NCBI RefSeq assembly: GCF_024679245.1
Contig: NC_090178.1
Location: forward strand, 46,810,425 to 46,874,424
Direction of reading: 5' to 3'
DNA: 64,000 bases
DNA from: Pseudorasbora parva
Taxonomy: Eukaryota > Chordata > Actinopteri > Cypriniformes > Gobionidae
Shown here: one piece after another, positions 48,907 to 59,310 of the stretch
Layout of the letters: each line of letters starts with the position of its first letter
Numbering within the stretch: position 1 is the first letter of the stretch
The notes under the pieces: model-generated
What the model saw: the letters and a program-made list of their open reading frames with translations, nothing else
Databases searched by the model: none
Told to the model about the DNA's origin: nothing
Program-made: the position numbers and the translations under genes

Positions 48907-49340
48907 TAGGGATGCACGGTATTCCGGTACTGGGAAAATACCGGTATATATTTTATTTAAAACTGAACAATGTCATTATTTTGCACATTTCGGTATATGC
49001 TGCTGTTCCTAAGTTCACCGCTAGTTGGCCGTGCACTACCCAAACTGAGGTGAAACCGGCAATTAGGCAGCTACATGAACGAAATGGATAAAGCAGTTGA
49101 ATCTCAATCAAGATGCTCAAAACTAATTAATCAAAAGAGGAGTAGAAGCGAAATTTGTACTTACTTTGCTTATAAAACTGATGAAGGAACATCAAATCTA
49201 GCCAAGCATCTGTCACTAATCCTGACTTTAAGACTTCAGGACTTAAGCGATCGACAGGTGAGGGAATCATTCCACTTATTAACACATATACATAAGATCG
49301 AATATCATGAAATCTCCAGCGTTTGTTTCAACCAATAATT
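48907..49340 (+). mobile_element. hAT-like remnant with BED-finger-like frame
   Basis: Begins TAGGGATGCACGGTATTCCG, a typical fish hAT start. A plus-strand frame from 49075 reads ICTYFAYKTDEGTSNLAKHL, which resembles the second half of a BED zinc finger (aromatic-F-x...SNLxxHL) from a hAT transposase or ZBED protein, but the CxxC pair is not present. The right end is not identified; another TAGGGCTGTCAATC fragment starts near 49755. Degenerate. Confidence 0.5.
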
Positions 49341-49799
49341 TTTGCATGCGTACTATTGCACTATTTACATTCACGTTAGACATAACTGACTGAGTTTATC
49401 CGCATACTCACTAAAGACGGACATTTTTATATATTTTTCTGTATTTGACTGTTTAAGGAAACTTAATTTGAAATGTCCAAACTCTAAATTACAGGCTCGT
49501 GTGTGCGTTGTTGGTGTGAGCTCCTATCCTATGTAACAGTTATTATGAAATGCTATAAAATCACTTGCATTTTCAAATTTGATTTCTGTTTGCTATCCCG
49601 AAACAAACGTGAAAATGTTGAATCAGAGCATGCAGATTACTTTAGTGTAGGTGGGATAATCTTTGTTGATTAATTTACTAATAAACATTTGTGGTAATTT
49701 CCCACTTTATAAAGTCAAAACTTGAATAATTTTACTCTCTCGCACAATACCCGATAGGGCTGTCAATCTTCTTCCATTATCCCATTCGAATTTCATTCA

Positions 49800-51198
49800 T
49801 TCGTTTTTTTTTACTATTTTTTTTTTAAATATTTATTCCATTAATCCAACATTTGATCCAAATTTAATATCTTGTATGACTTCCATGAGCTTGAAGGACT
49901 GCATCCATGCGGTTTGGCAAGGATTCAAACAATTTAATGATGAAGTCATCAGGAATAGCTAAGAAAGTAGTCTTGCATGCCTCCCAGAGTTCATCAATAT
50001 TCTTTGGTTTCGTCTTCCATGCGGCCTCTTTCATCCTACCCCACATATGCTCAATGATGTTCATGTCTGGTGACTGGGCTGGCCAATCCTGGAGCATCTT
50101 GATCATTTTTCGCCTTGAGGAACTTTGATGTGGAGATGGAAGTATGCGATGGAGCACCGTGCTGCAGAATTTGGCCTCTTTTATGGTTGGGAATATAAGA
50201 GGTAGCTAAGATTTCTCGGTATTTTAGACTATTGATGTTGCCTTCCACCCTGCAGATCTCTCGCACACCCCCATACTGGATGTAACCCCAGACCATGATT
50301 TTTCCGCCACCAAACTTCACTGTTTTCTGGGTGAATCTCGGATCCATTCAGGCACCAGTAGGTCTCCTGCAATATTTGCAGCGACTGTGGTGTAATTCAA
50401 CAGAAGATTCATCTGAAAAATCCACCTTCTGCCACTTTTCCTGCGTCCATCCTTTTAGCAGGCTGTGGGCCTTGGCAAATGCCACGCTGTTTTTCAATTG
50501 TCTTTTGTTTAGTGCTGGCTTCTGGGCACTGATTCGACCATGGAGGCCATTTCAAGACAGAATCCGACAAACTGTTCTGGTTGACACAGGGACTTCAGGT
50601 GACCAGGTCTCGTGGAGCTCTGCTGCAGTGGAAAATGGGCTGGCCTTGGATTTGAGCCAACAAACGGTCCTCTCGAGCAGTTGTCTTGCGGGGTCTTCCT
50701 GAACTGGGCTTGTCAAAAACGTCTCGTCTCTTCAAATCTTTTTTTATCCTCTGTACTTGACGCTGAGACACATTGAAGGTGTCTGCCACATCAGCAGTGG
50801 ATCTGGTCTTCAGCCTCTTGATAATCAAAACTTTAGTCTCAGGGTGAATCTTAGGCATGTTTGCAGAGGTCTAGTTGCAGTTGATGTGAAGGTCTAGTGT
50901 ACTGGGGTTCTTTTTATACACACTTGAGACCTAATTGATCCAATATTAGTCACAGGTGAAGCTCATATGACAAGGTGACAACACTTATGTCTTAGCAAAA
51001 CTTGACTCAATGGGCTTTACCAAGCTGTGAATATTAGAATACTTTTTGAAAGTTTAGTTTTTCACTGAAACATTATCACAAAAGCTGGTGGGATTAAAAT
51101 GAGCCATTTCTTGTAAAAAAATCTTGATTAGAAATATATTTCAGCGGCACTTTAGGTCAATTTGTACACAAGCGACAAGACTTTTGTCAGGGACTGTA
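49800..51198 (-). mobile_element. Tc1-like transposon of a second family, pseudogene
   Basis: Minus-strand transposase in pieces: 50858 downward MPKIHPETKVLIIKRLKTRS with an HTH reading VADTFNVSQRQVQRIKKDL and GRPRKTT; 50347 downward FGGGKIMVWGYIQYGG (around the second catalytic Asp region); 50157 downward DWPAQSPDMNIIEHMWGRMK, the third DDE motif. Frameshifts separate them. The right end is preserved as GCGACAAGACTTTTGTCAGG then GACTG and TA. The left TIR is missing and replaced by T-rich sequence. Not active. Confidence 0.88.
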
Positions 51199-51214
51199 CT
51201 TTCATGTTTCAATC

Positions 51215-51775
51215 CTTTCTCAGCACATACCATTTTTTACGGTTTGCCTTCAAAGGACGAGCATACCAGACAAGGACCTCCCTTTCTGGGACATCTTAAC
51301 GAAGGTCGCAGAGGCTGCCCTTGCTCCTTTACATTTGGGCATGCTCCAGGACAATTGTCTTCTCAACTACTTTGACACCTGGCTTATTTGAGTCGTAGGA
51401 GTTGGTCTGCGAACACAGGGATCAGGTCCTTTGCCACCTACAAGACCCTGAGCAGAACATCTCTTTTCTCTGTGTAGAGTAAGACTTGTCACCATTACTG
51501 CACGTCTCTCTCTAGGCCGCGATTAGTCAGTGCTGCATTTCTCGAACCTATACAAGCACAAGACAGCAGTTCCACTGAAATACTTTCAGAGGTTCCTGGG
51601 GCACATGGCATCCGTGGTCATGCGCTCGGATTGTTACATACGAGACCATTGCAGCACTGGCACCAGATTCGAGTCCAGAGATAGGCATGGCGCCACAGCA
51701 CACATCGCATAGCCATCATGCCTATCTGCGGTTGTCCATTAAGCCCTTAGTTGGGATCATGTGTTTCAATAGGCA
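51215..51775 (+). pseudogene. DIRS-like retroelement, reverse transcriptase remnant
   Basis: Plus-strand frames with shifts: RFAFKGRAYQTR (near 51240, the RFAFxGRAYQ motif of DIRS reverse transcriptases), KVAEAALAPL then LLNYFDTWLI (about 51303-51390) where DIRS elements have LNYLDDWLI, and PLKYFQRFLGHMASV (about 51573-51615), the conserved segment after the palm domain. The second catalytic aspartate of the YxDD box is Thr here, and a stop follows. DIRS elements integrate with a tyrosine recombinase; no recombinase region was found. The remnant continues at 52286 after an inserted repeat. Confidence 0.75.
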
Positions 51776-51779
51776 GTTA

Positions 51780-52282
51780 CCCTGACAAGCCAGACCCACA
51801 TCAAGATGTTTTGTCTGGGAGCTCACCATAGACAGGGCTCAAACCGAGAGGCGGGATAAACGGTTGTCTTTCAAACTCCCTCTGCATGCAATTGGATAGC
51901 GCTACAACCAACCAGAGCAACGAAAAAGGTAAAGCGGAGCTATTTGATAGATTTAAGTTTCGCCGTATCCGGTCAGCAAAACTCCGAAACATCTTCCTTT
52001 CTTAAGAATGGTTCTTTATTCTTTTTCTCAAAGAAAAGCTTAACTCCAATCTTCCAGAGTCACGGCCAAAGCCGATTCGAAAGTCCGCCGTTCACCAGAT
52101 TTGTTTACAAGCAGCACGCAAGCACAACTCTGCAGTCATTATGTTAAGCACCGCCCACCGACTCTATACACGATGTGATTGGCCTGACCAGAGTTTGGTT
52201 TGAACAATCCAATGGAGAGTTGCTAGATTACACTCACGGCAAATTAGATTTGCTGTCACTAGTGTGCATCTAGATTTCTAGG
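51780..52282 (+). mobile_element. Dispersed element, copy 2, inside a DIRS-like remnant
   Basis: About 503 bp from CCCTGACAAGCCAGACCCAC to CATCTAGATTTCTAGG; the ends are weakly inverted (CCTGACAAGCCAGACCCACA against CCTAGAAATCTAGATGCACA). It separates two parts of a DIRS-like retroelement. Non-coding; superfamily not assigned. Confidence 0.75.
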
Positions 52283-52285
52283 CTA

Positions 52286-52525
52286 AGTGTCTAGACGTGT
52301 TGCATCAGGCAACGGGCATGCAGTTTCTGGCTCCTGGAGAGGACCCTGTCTGCATTGGCACATCAACTGCCTAGAGTTGCTGGCTGTGCTATTGGCCCTG
52401 AGAAGGCTTAAGCCGCCGATTCAGGGCACGCAAGTGTTGGTCCGGAAGGTATATAAATCGCCAGGCTGGGATCCGCTCTCCCCGCATGTCACAACTCACC
52501 TGCTATCTCCTCCTATGGATTCAAC
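52286..52525 (+). pseudogene. DIRS-like retroelement, RNase H remnant
   Basis: Reads ASGNGHAVSGSWRGPCLHWH then INCLELLAVLLALRRLKPPI and QGTQVLVR, the RNase H region of DIRS-like pol. The following TDNTATVAYINRQGG-type segment is lost; the frame becomes unrelated after about 52455. Downstream continuation of 51215-51775. Confidence 0.8.
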
Positions 52526-52561
52526 AACGGCTGATGTGCACTATTTATATCCTGCCATTAA

Positions 52562-52690
52562 TACAGCTCTGGAAAAAATTAAGAGACCACTTAACATTGA
52601 TTTCTGAATTTGGAGTGGTCGCAATTTTTTTTAATGAAAATTAAAAAAGAGGGAGAGTGGTGTTTTATGACATTTCTCATGGAGTGTCTT
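52562..52690 (+). mobile_element. DNA-transposon terminal fragment (TACAGCTCTGGAAAAAATTA)
   Basis: TACAGCTCTGGAAAAAATTA then AGAGACCACTTA is the terminus of a widespread fish Tc1/mariner-type family. Only this end is present. 52780-52830 (TTCGGTGTGAACGTAGCATA) looks like another fragmentary terminus. Confidence 0.5.
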
Positions 52691-52829
52691 GAACGCGTGT
52701 CTATTTCGCTTCAAATGCTCGATTTCTAAGCACATCCAATTCGCTGCGGACGCTTGAATGGATTAAAAATGTTCACGCATCAAACTCGACGCAGTAGACG
52801 CGTTTTTGACGCTCTATTCGCGTTCGGTG

Positions 52830-54059
52830 TGAACGTAGCATAAAAGCATTTATTTATCTTTGTTAATGTAAATTTCAGCATTTACTAATGCCTTATTAAA
52901 ATCTTGTCAACATTAGTTAATGCACTGTAAACTAACATGAGCATACCATGAACTGCTGGATTTTTATCAACTAACGTTAACAAAGATGAACATATGCAAA
53001 TATAACAAATATATATTATAACAAATTATCTGCTCATGGTGAGTTCATGTTAGTTAATACATTAACTAATGTTAAATAATGACCATTATTCTAAACTGTT
53101 ACCAACTAAATAAGAAATATTGCTATTGTAATATTAAGTATTTAAGAAAAAGCGTAATTATTTTATTTAAATTATAATTCTGCTATTGATGGCTGTCTTA
53201 ATTTATTGATTTTCAAATGGTAACATTTCTAAACTTTTATTCTGATGAGAAAAAAAAAAAGAAGAAAAAAAAACATTTCTTTATCCATGGGACCACCACA
53301 TCACTCCTCAATATACTTCATCAGTTTGCAGTCCTTAGGAGCTTGTATAAGGGTAAGGACCAGCATATTACAGCTTACATTTTTGTTCTTCACTGCTTGT
53401 CACATATACACACTTTGCGTCCTGAAACTGTTGGCCCGGAACGGTGTGCGCTGCAGCAGTGCAAATGGATGTCTCAATTGCACAATAATATTGATCGGTG
53501 AGACAAGCGCTTTATAAGAGCATGGCCCCATGGACTCCATCAAGCAGGAATGGCTATTTTCAGAGCAATTTGTAATTTGTTTTAGGACAATAATATGAAG
53601 ATTTTAAAGAGACAAGCAGCCTGGAAGAGGGGTGAAGTCATCATTTAAAATGTACAATGAAATCACTGTCAAATGCGAAGGGTTCACAGTCTGACAAACG
53701 TGTTTTATAACACACAGCTGAATTTTAAACAATTTAAGTGACCATTATAGGTATACTACAGGCTCAATCCAGCTGGAGAAAGCATTTTGATCATGGACAC
53801 AATGGATGTAGATCAAGGACCAACCCTTGCAGGATTTAAAGGGGACCTATTTTGTCTTTTTCAAAGTCGCGATTGGTTTTGAGCCCTACTAGAATAGGTT
53901 TTTAGAACAGATGCGTTATTCTCCCCATATTCTCCATTGTTGCAGCTCCTCTCTTCCCAGTCTGTCAGTAACACACTGTTTAGTTTCGGTCTCTATGAAG
54001 CCCCATATAAATATATACGAGCACAATGTGCTCTCTGATTGTGCTCAACTAACCAGAGA
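52830..54059. other. No gene recognised
   Basis: AT-rich intronic sequence with an A-rich tract (53248-53272). Open frames at 53217-53517 are not supported. Confidence 0.5.
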
Positions 54060-54375
54060 CTTTTAAATGTTCCCCGATCTAGATTAAACTATAAGGGGAC
54101 CGTGCCTTTGCCATTGCTGCACCAAAACTTTGGAACAGCTTGCCTGTCTCTATCAGAACTGCCTCTACATTGCACGAGTTTAAAGCAAAACTCAAAACCT
54201 ATTTTTTTCTCTGGCTTTTAATTGTAGTTGATTTGTGCTGTGTCTGGTCTGTTTTGTGTCCTAATTTATGTTTTATATGGTGCTATATTTTGCTGATTTT
54301 TAATATAATGTACAGCACCTTAGTCAACATTTGTTGTTTTTAATGGTGCTATATAAATCAAGCTGAGTTGCGTTG
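54060..54375 (+). mobile_element. LINE 3' end with RT C-terminus (CR1/L2/Rex type)
   Basis: Reads GDRAFAIAAPKLWNSLPVSI then RTASTLHEFKAKLKTYFF, the very conserved end of the CR1/L2-type ORF2 protein, then a stop-poor tail and the 3' UTR end TTAATGGTGCTATATAAATC. The start of the visible part is approximate; 5' truncation is usual for LINEs. Confidence 0.85.
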
Positions 54376-55011
54376 AGAGAGTTGATTGGTCTGCTGGACC
54401 AGTATGCTGTGATTGGTCAACCGCTTTTAGGATGTTTGGGAAATGCCACGCCCTTTACCACAACCGCCAGTTTCTACACACTACTAACTCAATCAGGTCC
54501 AGCCCCTTTACTCTGCATATGCCTTGGGCAGGAATTATTTTAATTAGGAATACTGTGACATTTTCGTTCCCGGAAGAAAACTCAAGACTACAATGGAGAT
54601 GTTTTAGGGAGTTCAGAAACAGTGACACTGATATAGAGAAGAACTCCCTTTGGAGTGACTGTGTGATGTAACTTTGCAGATCTTTTCATGCTCAAACAGC
54701 AACATTACACCCTAAAGGAAAAGCAAAATAGAACCCATTTAACCTACCCACCTTTCTGCTACCACTTGAGATCTTTAACACCTACATCACACCACCCTCA
54801 ACATCTTTGCACTAGCCTTTTCTCAGGAAATCGAGTCTCATGGCATCATGATGTATGACCATCCCCAAGCATCAGACAACAGATGAAGCCACTGATGAGT
54901 TGAGGTTGAGTTTAGCCAAGTACAAGTCCAGTGAGGCAAACAAAGTTTAGCTGCCACCAGACAATGTCCAACATTATTATAGCCAAAGGTGCATCCGTTA
55001 GTGTTTGTTAC
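54376..55011. other. No gene; 5' part of the large ASCC3 intron
   Basis: Unique-looking sequence just downstream of exon B (minus strand). Nothing functional can be named beyond the splice donor at 55010-55011. Confidence 0.5.
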
Positions 55012-55152
55012 CTGGGTGCGGAGGATTTCTCCTTTGGTCAGTTGCATGTCTCCTGTCAGCTCCTTCACAGAGATGCCCAGAGGCTCCAGTCGCTTACTGA
55101 AGTAATTAGTCATCTCAGCAGCCAGGGCCTTCATAGGAGCTACGTATACAAT
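55012..55152 (-). CDS. ascc3: ASCC3 exon B: helicase motifs Ia and Ib
   Basis: A 47-codon exon reading [14 protein letters not shown] to [15 protein letters not shown] is helicase motif Ia and ELTGD is the following conserved Ski2-family element; both contact the nucleic-acid strand in this family. The minus strand shows a TGTATAG acceptor immediately before ATT at 55152 and the donor CAG|GTAACA after 55012; both ends are phase 0. It lies 422 bp downstream of the Walker A exon and joins it in frame (DQFK then IVYVAP), as in vertebrate ASCC3. The next coding exon is at 21772, so the downstream intron is about 33.2 kb. No damage is visible. Confidence 0.95.
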
Positions 55153-55574
55153 CTATACAGGCAGGAGAGAGAAACGGAGAGAGACAGGACAAGCTCATGA
55201 TAAATGAGAAAACACCACAGTACCATTTGTTCCCTGGCAACCAGTACAAATAACAATTTACAAAGAAATATGAAGCTGGCTGCCTAAAGTAAGAGTTTAA
55301 TGGTGATGTATGAAGACTGTCTATCATCGTTGAAGCTGACATACACGTATGTGAAAATGCGCTTCACGAGACAATGCATCCGTTTACATCTCCAAACTAT
55401 GGTAAAACTTCTTGACACATATTTAATGCTCAAGTCTATCCTTGCTTGACATAAGCTTAACAAACGCACCCAATCAGGTTGTGCTGTACGTGAGGCTGGT
55501 GCGGAAATGAGTTATTGGCTGCCAGAAAGCCAACAGCTCACTCAACAATATAGTCTCTGTGAGTGTGTGTTTAC

Positions 55575-55778
55575 CTTAAACTGGTCCTTGCGAATGACTC
55601 CCCCAGGCTGCAGGTGCTGGCGGATCTCGTGTAGGACGGTGAGCATGGCTATGTTGGTTTTGCCGGCACCGGTGGGTGCACAAATGAGCAGGTTTTCATT
55701 GGTGTTGTAAGCCGTCTCAAACACTATAGACTGGATTCTGTTCAACCTCTTCATGCCCTTGAACACCAACTGGCCAAT
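55575..55778 (-). CDS. ascc3: ASCC3 exon A: helicase motif Q/Walker A region
   Basis: Internal exon of activating signal cointegrator 1 complex subunit 3, a Ski2-like 3'-5' DNA/RNA helicase (roles known for the family: ASCC-ALKBH3 alkylation repair and splitting of collided ribosomes). The 68-codon exon reads from IGQLVFKGM to RKDQFK and contains LNRIQS (motif Q-like) and the Walker A segment CAPTGAGKTN, followed by a helix like that of Ski2/Brr2 helicases. Boundaries: on the minus strand a TTTGCAG acceptor directly precedes ATT at 55778, and AAG at 55577-55575 is followed by the donor GTAAAC. The exon is phase 0 on both sides. The next downstream exon (55152-55012) continues the protein without a gap. 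Identity rests on strong recognition of the vertebrate ASCC3 sequence; the paralogous SNRNP200/Brr2 is less similar. No frameshift or stop is seen, so this looks like a functional exon. Confidence 0.95.
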
Positions 55779-56933
55779 CTGCAAACATGCAAGAATAATT
55801 TCAATGGTCCGTTGACGACAAGTTCTTGGTCTTGAGATCTCAAAATACTGTGAACCTGTTTAATGTACCGTGCAAGAGGTTGAAGGCCGTGAGTGTAAGT
55901 GTAGCAGATGTGGTGTGATGGAGACACATATGGTCAGAATGACAGGGCACCAGGAGCCAAAACTTAATGAAGCCACTTTAATGTGCAGCTAATGAGCAAC
56001 TCCGGTCTCCCACAAGGCAATCATCAGTGACTTTACCTCAACTAATCAATCACTGAAAGCCAGAGTTAAAGAAAACTGAACCTAAAGCAGCGCTGACCAA
56101 AAATGAGATGCTTTACTGATGCTGTCAGATCAAGTGCTTCTCTATGAGTGACTGTTGGGACTTTATGAATGGCTGAGCGTGTGTGAAGAGCTCAGAGAGC
56201 GCCAACATTAAAACCTTGCAAAAGGCCACCAGGACTATGGAGGGGAAAACTCTCAAAACAGTGTCAGGAGCTGTCAATCAATCCACCCACTCTGTCCAGT
56301 TCTGCAGTTACATCACACTAGGGTTTAAGGCCATCTATCTATAAAGAAGTCTGATAAAAAGCCAGCGAGTGCTTTAGCACTACTGCTGAGTATGGTTAAT
56401 TTCACTACAACCATCATTAAAGTAGAACAAATTTATTAGATCAAAAAGGGGACAAAAAACTAATCAGTGCACATTGAATAAAACAAATCTAGAATCTGTC
56501 CTAATTATTTGTCTCTTTCTATCTGACGTCTCCGGCTTCCTGCATCCCTCATTCCTGCGTCGGTGTCTTGGATCAGGGGATCAGGATTCATTAACAATGC
56601 TATCGGTCTCTCTTTTACCGTTCTGCTCTGGCACGCTTTAAATTAAAAGAAAAACAATTAGGCTGAGAGAGTTATTATAGGGCTCTGATCTGATTTAAAA
56701 TCAAGACTGAAAAGCCAAACGGAAGGGATTATTCATAGCTGAAAGACGCTTCAAGGCACAGCAGTGAAGATGTGGCTGCATAAGGATCCTTTGATAGGCG
56801 GACAGAAAAGCAGTGGGTTGTTCTGCAGTGGTTAACTTCATTACAATAGTAAGTTGTTGTAGTGTCATCCTATGCACGTATCTATGAAGTCTACAAGAAT
56901 AAAGGTGCCTCTATGTACCGACAGACTGACAAT

Positions 56934-56986
56934 TGATTGATTAATTGATTGATTGATTGATTGATTGTTTGATTGAACAAGCAAGG
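56934..56986. repeat. TTGA tetranucleotide repeat
   Basis: About ten TTGA units with one TTAA and one TTTG variant. Confidence 0.95.
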
Positions 56987-57639
56987 TTTAATCAAAATGT
57001 GATAAAAGGATTTTCCAGTGAAAACCACAGACTTTTCTAGTAACTTATACCAAACTTCTCCAATCATTAGTTAACTTAAACCTTGTCACCGCAAGCTCAC
57101 GTTCATCTACCTTCACTTTAGTTCAGTGGTTCTCAAACTCGTCCTGGGGACCGCCCCGCCAGTGCACATTTAGCATGTTTCTCTCAACTAACACAGCTGA
57201 TTCAACTCATCAGCTCATTAGAAGAGACTGCAAGACCTGAATGGGCTGTTTCTAACTACTGCCCTAGGTGACCTTAAATTCACAGCAGTCCCATCAGTCT
57301 AAACCATCAGTCTACCCATCTAAAACAAGCAAATGGATTTTTTTTTTTGTGGAGGAGATGACTATGATGATATTAATGAGTGAGTCTTTGTGGAACATGT
57401 AAGTTGCATTCATTCATTTTTCAATTTAATATTGCAAGTAAAAAAAAAATTGAAAAGGGCTCATGTATTTTTTTTTATTATTATTATTATTATTTTTTTC
57501 AACAACAACAAAAAACTAAATGTGAGAATTTGGCTTGGTTTTATATTTGTAGGTTCAGGATTAGAAAATGTGTAAACGACTTGAATATTTGACTTCCACA
57601 TGTAGGCAGCATTAAACGCCCCTTTCCGCCGATTGATCA

Positions 57640-57957
57640 ACCAAAAATCAAAAATCGTTCCAAACCCATAAGACCTTTGTTCATCTTCAGAACACAAATG
57701 ATCAGTGTCCTACAAACTGCATCCTAGTTCTACAAATTAAGGTTATACCACTGTAGTCACACGGGCGATTTCATCAATGTCTTTCTTACCTTTCTGGACC
57801 TTGAAGGTGTTTTGCTGTCTATGCAGGGGTCAGAGAGCTCTCATATTTTAACAAAAATATCTTCATGTGTGTTCTGAAAGGTCTTATGGGTTTGGAACGA
57901 CACGAGGGTGAAGAATTAATAACAATTTTCATTTTTGGGTAAACTAACCTTTTAAAA
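57640..57957. mobile_element. Partial fold-back element (GTTCACCC family)
   Basis: CGTTCCAAACCCATAAGACC, TTTGTTCATCTTCAGAACAC on the left mirror TGTGTTCTGAAAGGTCTTAT, GGGTTTGGAACGAC on the right, ending TTTTTGGGTAAACTAACCTT followed by TTAA. The left outer end is lost. Related to 31683-32444 and 61387-61961. Confidence 0.7.
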
Positions 57958-58089
57958 ATTACTGTATTGGGTATCGGCAAGATTTTGGCTACTGAAGGCA
58001 GCATTACTTACAGTAGCCTAAACAGTGTGTAAAATATAATATTAATTACTAATATTATATAGTACCACAATCAAGAGCTCAACTAAAAA

Positions 58090-58095
<6 letters not shown>

Positions 58096-58160
<65 letters not shown>
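58096..58160. repeat. TA microsatellite with A-tract
   Basis: A13 followed by about 60 bp of (TA)n. Confidence 0.98.
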
Positions 58161-58166
<6 letters not shown>

Positions 58167-58673
58167 GAATGAAATATACACATCAGCCAATTATAAGGCT
58201 CTGTTTCAGCTCCGGCCTTAAACGTAGCTGCCCAAGTACGCAGTAGACAGGCAAGGCAGCTCACACTAGGTTTTGAAATGGAGATCAATTTCATCAGCTT
58301 TAATGGCCCAATTGGAGCCAATTACAAAAAAAGCTTCCAGAAAGCTGTTAGCGCTTCATTGGAGGTTGGCGTTTCCATATAGCATCACCTTCTGCTGAGT
58401 GCCACGTGTTCTCTAAAAAACGGGAGGAGAAGGTGGATGTTTCTACGCCTCCCGTCAGGATGGCAGCATCCGCCTCAGCTGGGCCGACCCATTGTTGGTC
58501 TTCAGAGGACCAACTTATAAATATTCATAGGTAATTAGGAACTCTCTTCCTATCCGACTGAACGGTTGTATCACCACGGTAACCAAACTGCTGCACTTGT
58601 TTTAAGAGCCCCTTCATTTTGATTTATCAGCTTTGTCTGTAAAGGACTGCCAGTGTCCCCGCACAACTTAAAC

Positions 58674-58691
58674 ATGCAAATGAATGCAAAT
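58674..58691. promoter_or_regulatory. Two octamer (POU) motifs, one helical turn apart
   Basis: ATGCAAAT at 58674-58681 and 58684-58691, same strand, starts 10 bp apart, in a repeat-free stretch of the intron. ATGCAAAT is the established POU/Oct site; any enhancer function is inference. Confidence 0.35.
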
Positions 58692-59310
58692 GTATGCGTG
58701 CCCCAACATTCACCTCGAAGTAATGCATACATGTAGCAAATATGGAGTTGTCATTACTTAATGATCTCGGAAAATGTCTCGCATTTGGTTATTTTCCTTT
58801 GAAGCGCATTCAGTGTTGTGATGAATGCTTGTCAAACGACATGAAATCGTGATGTGGGTCAGGGTGGTCCCCCATGTGCTATTGTACACTCGCACAGTAA
58901 TGTAGCCCCGAGGTAATCCATCAGCCAAACCATAGAGTGTACGACACGTTTTAAAACAAGTCTGGCAAACTCACAGTCGGCTGTACGTCAAAAGCGAGTT
59001 TTTAATCTCTCTTTACTGGCTGCAGAAATAGCGGCAGTAAACGGGACTTTTCATCACAGTGTGTGAGTGGAGTGATTGCCACACTGGCGGCCCATTCCAG
59101 CTCGTTGAGTTTCAGGCTCGGGGGTAAATCTAACACCATCAGACCAGGCTCCCATTCAAAACTTAAAGTGGCTGAAATCATTTGTACCTGAAAGCACAAT
59201 CTCAGCTTTACTCCACTCTAAGACTTAAAAGGGCCACATTTTTTTTACATTTATCTTTTTTTCATACGGTCCACTGATGAGTCGTACAAAAAACTAGAAA
59301 GTTGTATTAA

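Larger units (their letters stand above)
55779..59306 (-). other. ascc3: ASCC3 intron upstream of exon A; no exon found
   Basis: No earlier ASCC3 exon was seen here or up to 64000. 57125-57260 (TTCTCAAACTCGTCCTGGGG...) looks like a dispersed repeat. 58320-58950 is repeat-free and of mixed composition, with two ATGCAAAT octamers. Open frames here lack motifs. Confidence 0.5.

Noticed and set aside
59002..59199. Possible upstream ASCC3 exon on the minus strand
   Set aside because: The translation does not resemble the segment expected before IGQLVFKGM, and no flanking acceptor/donor pair with matching phase was found.
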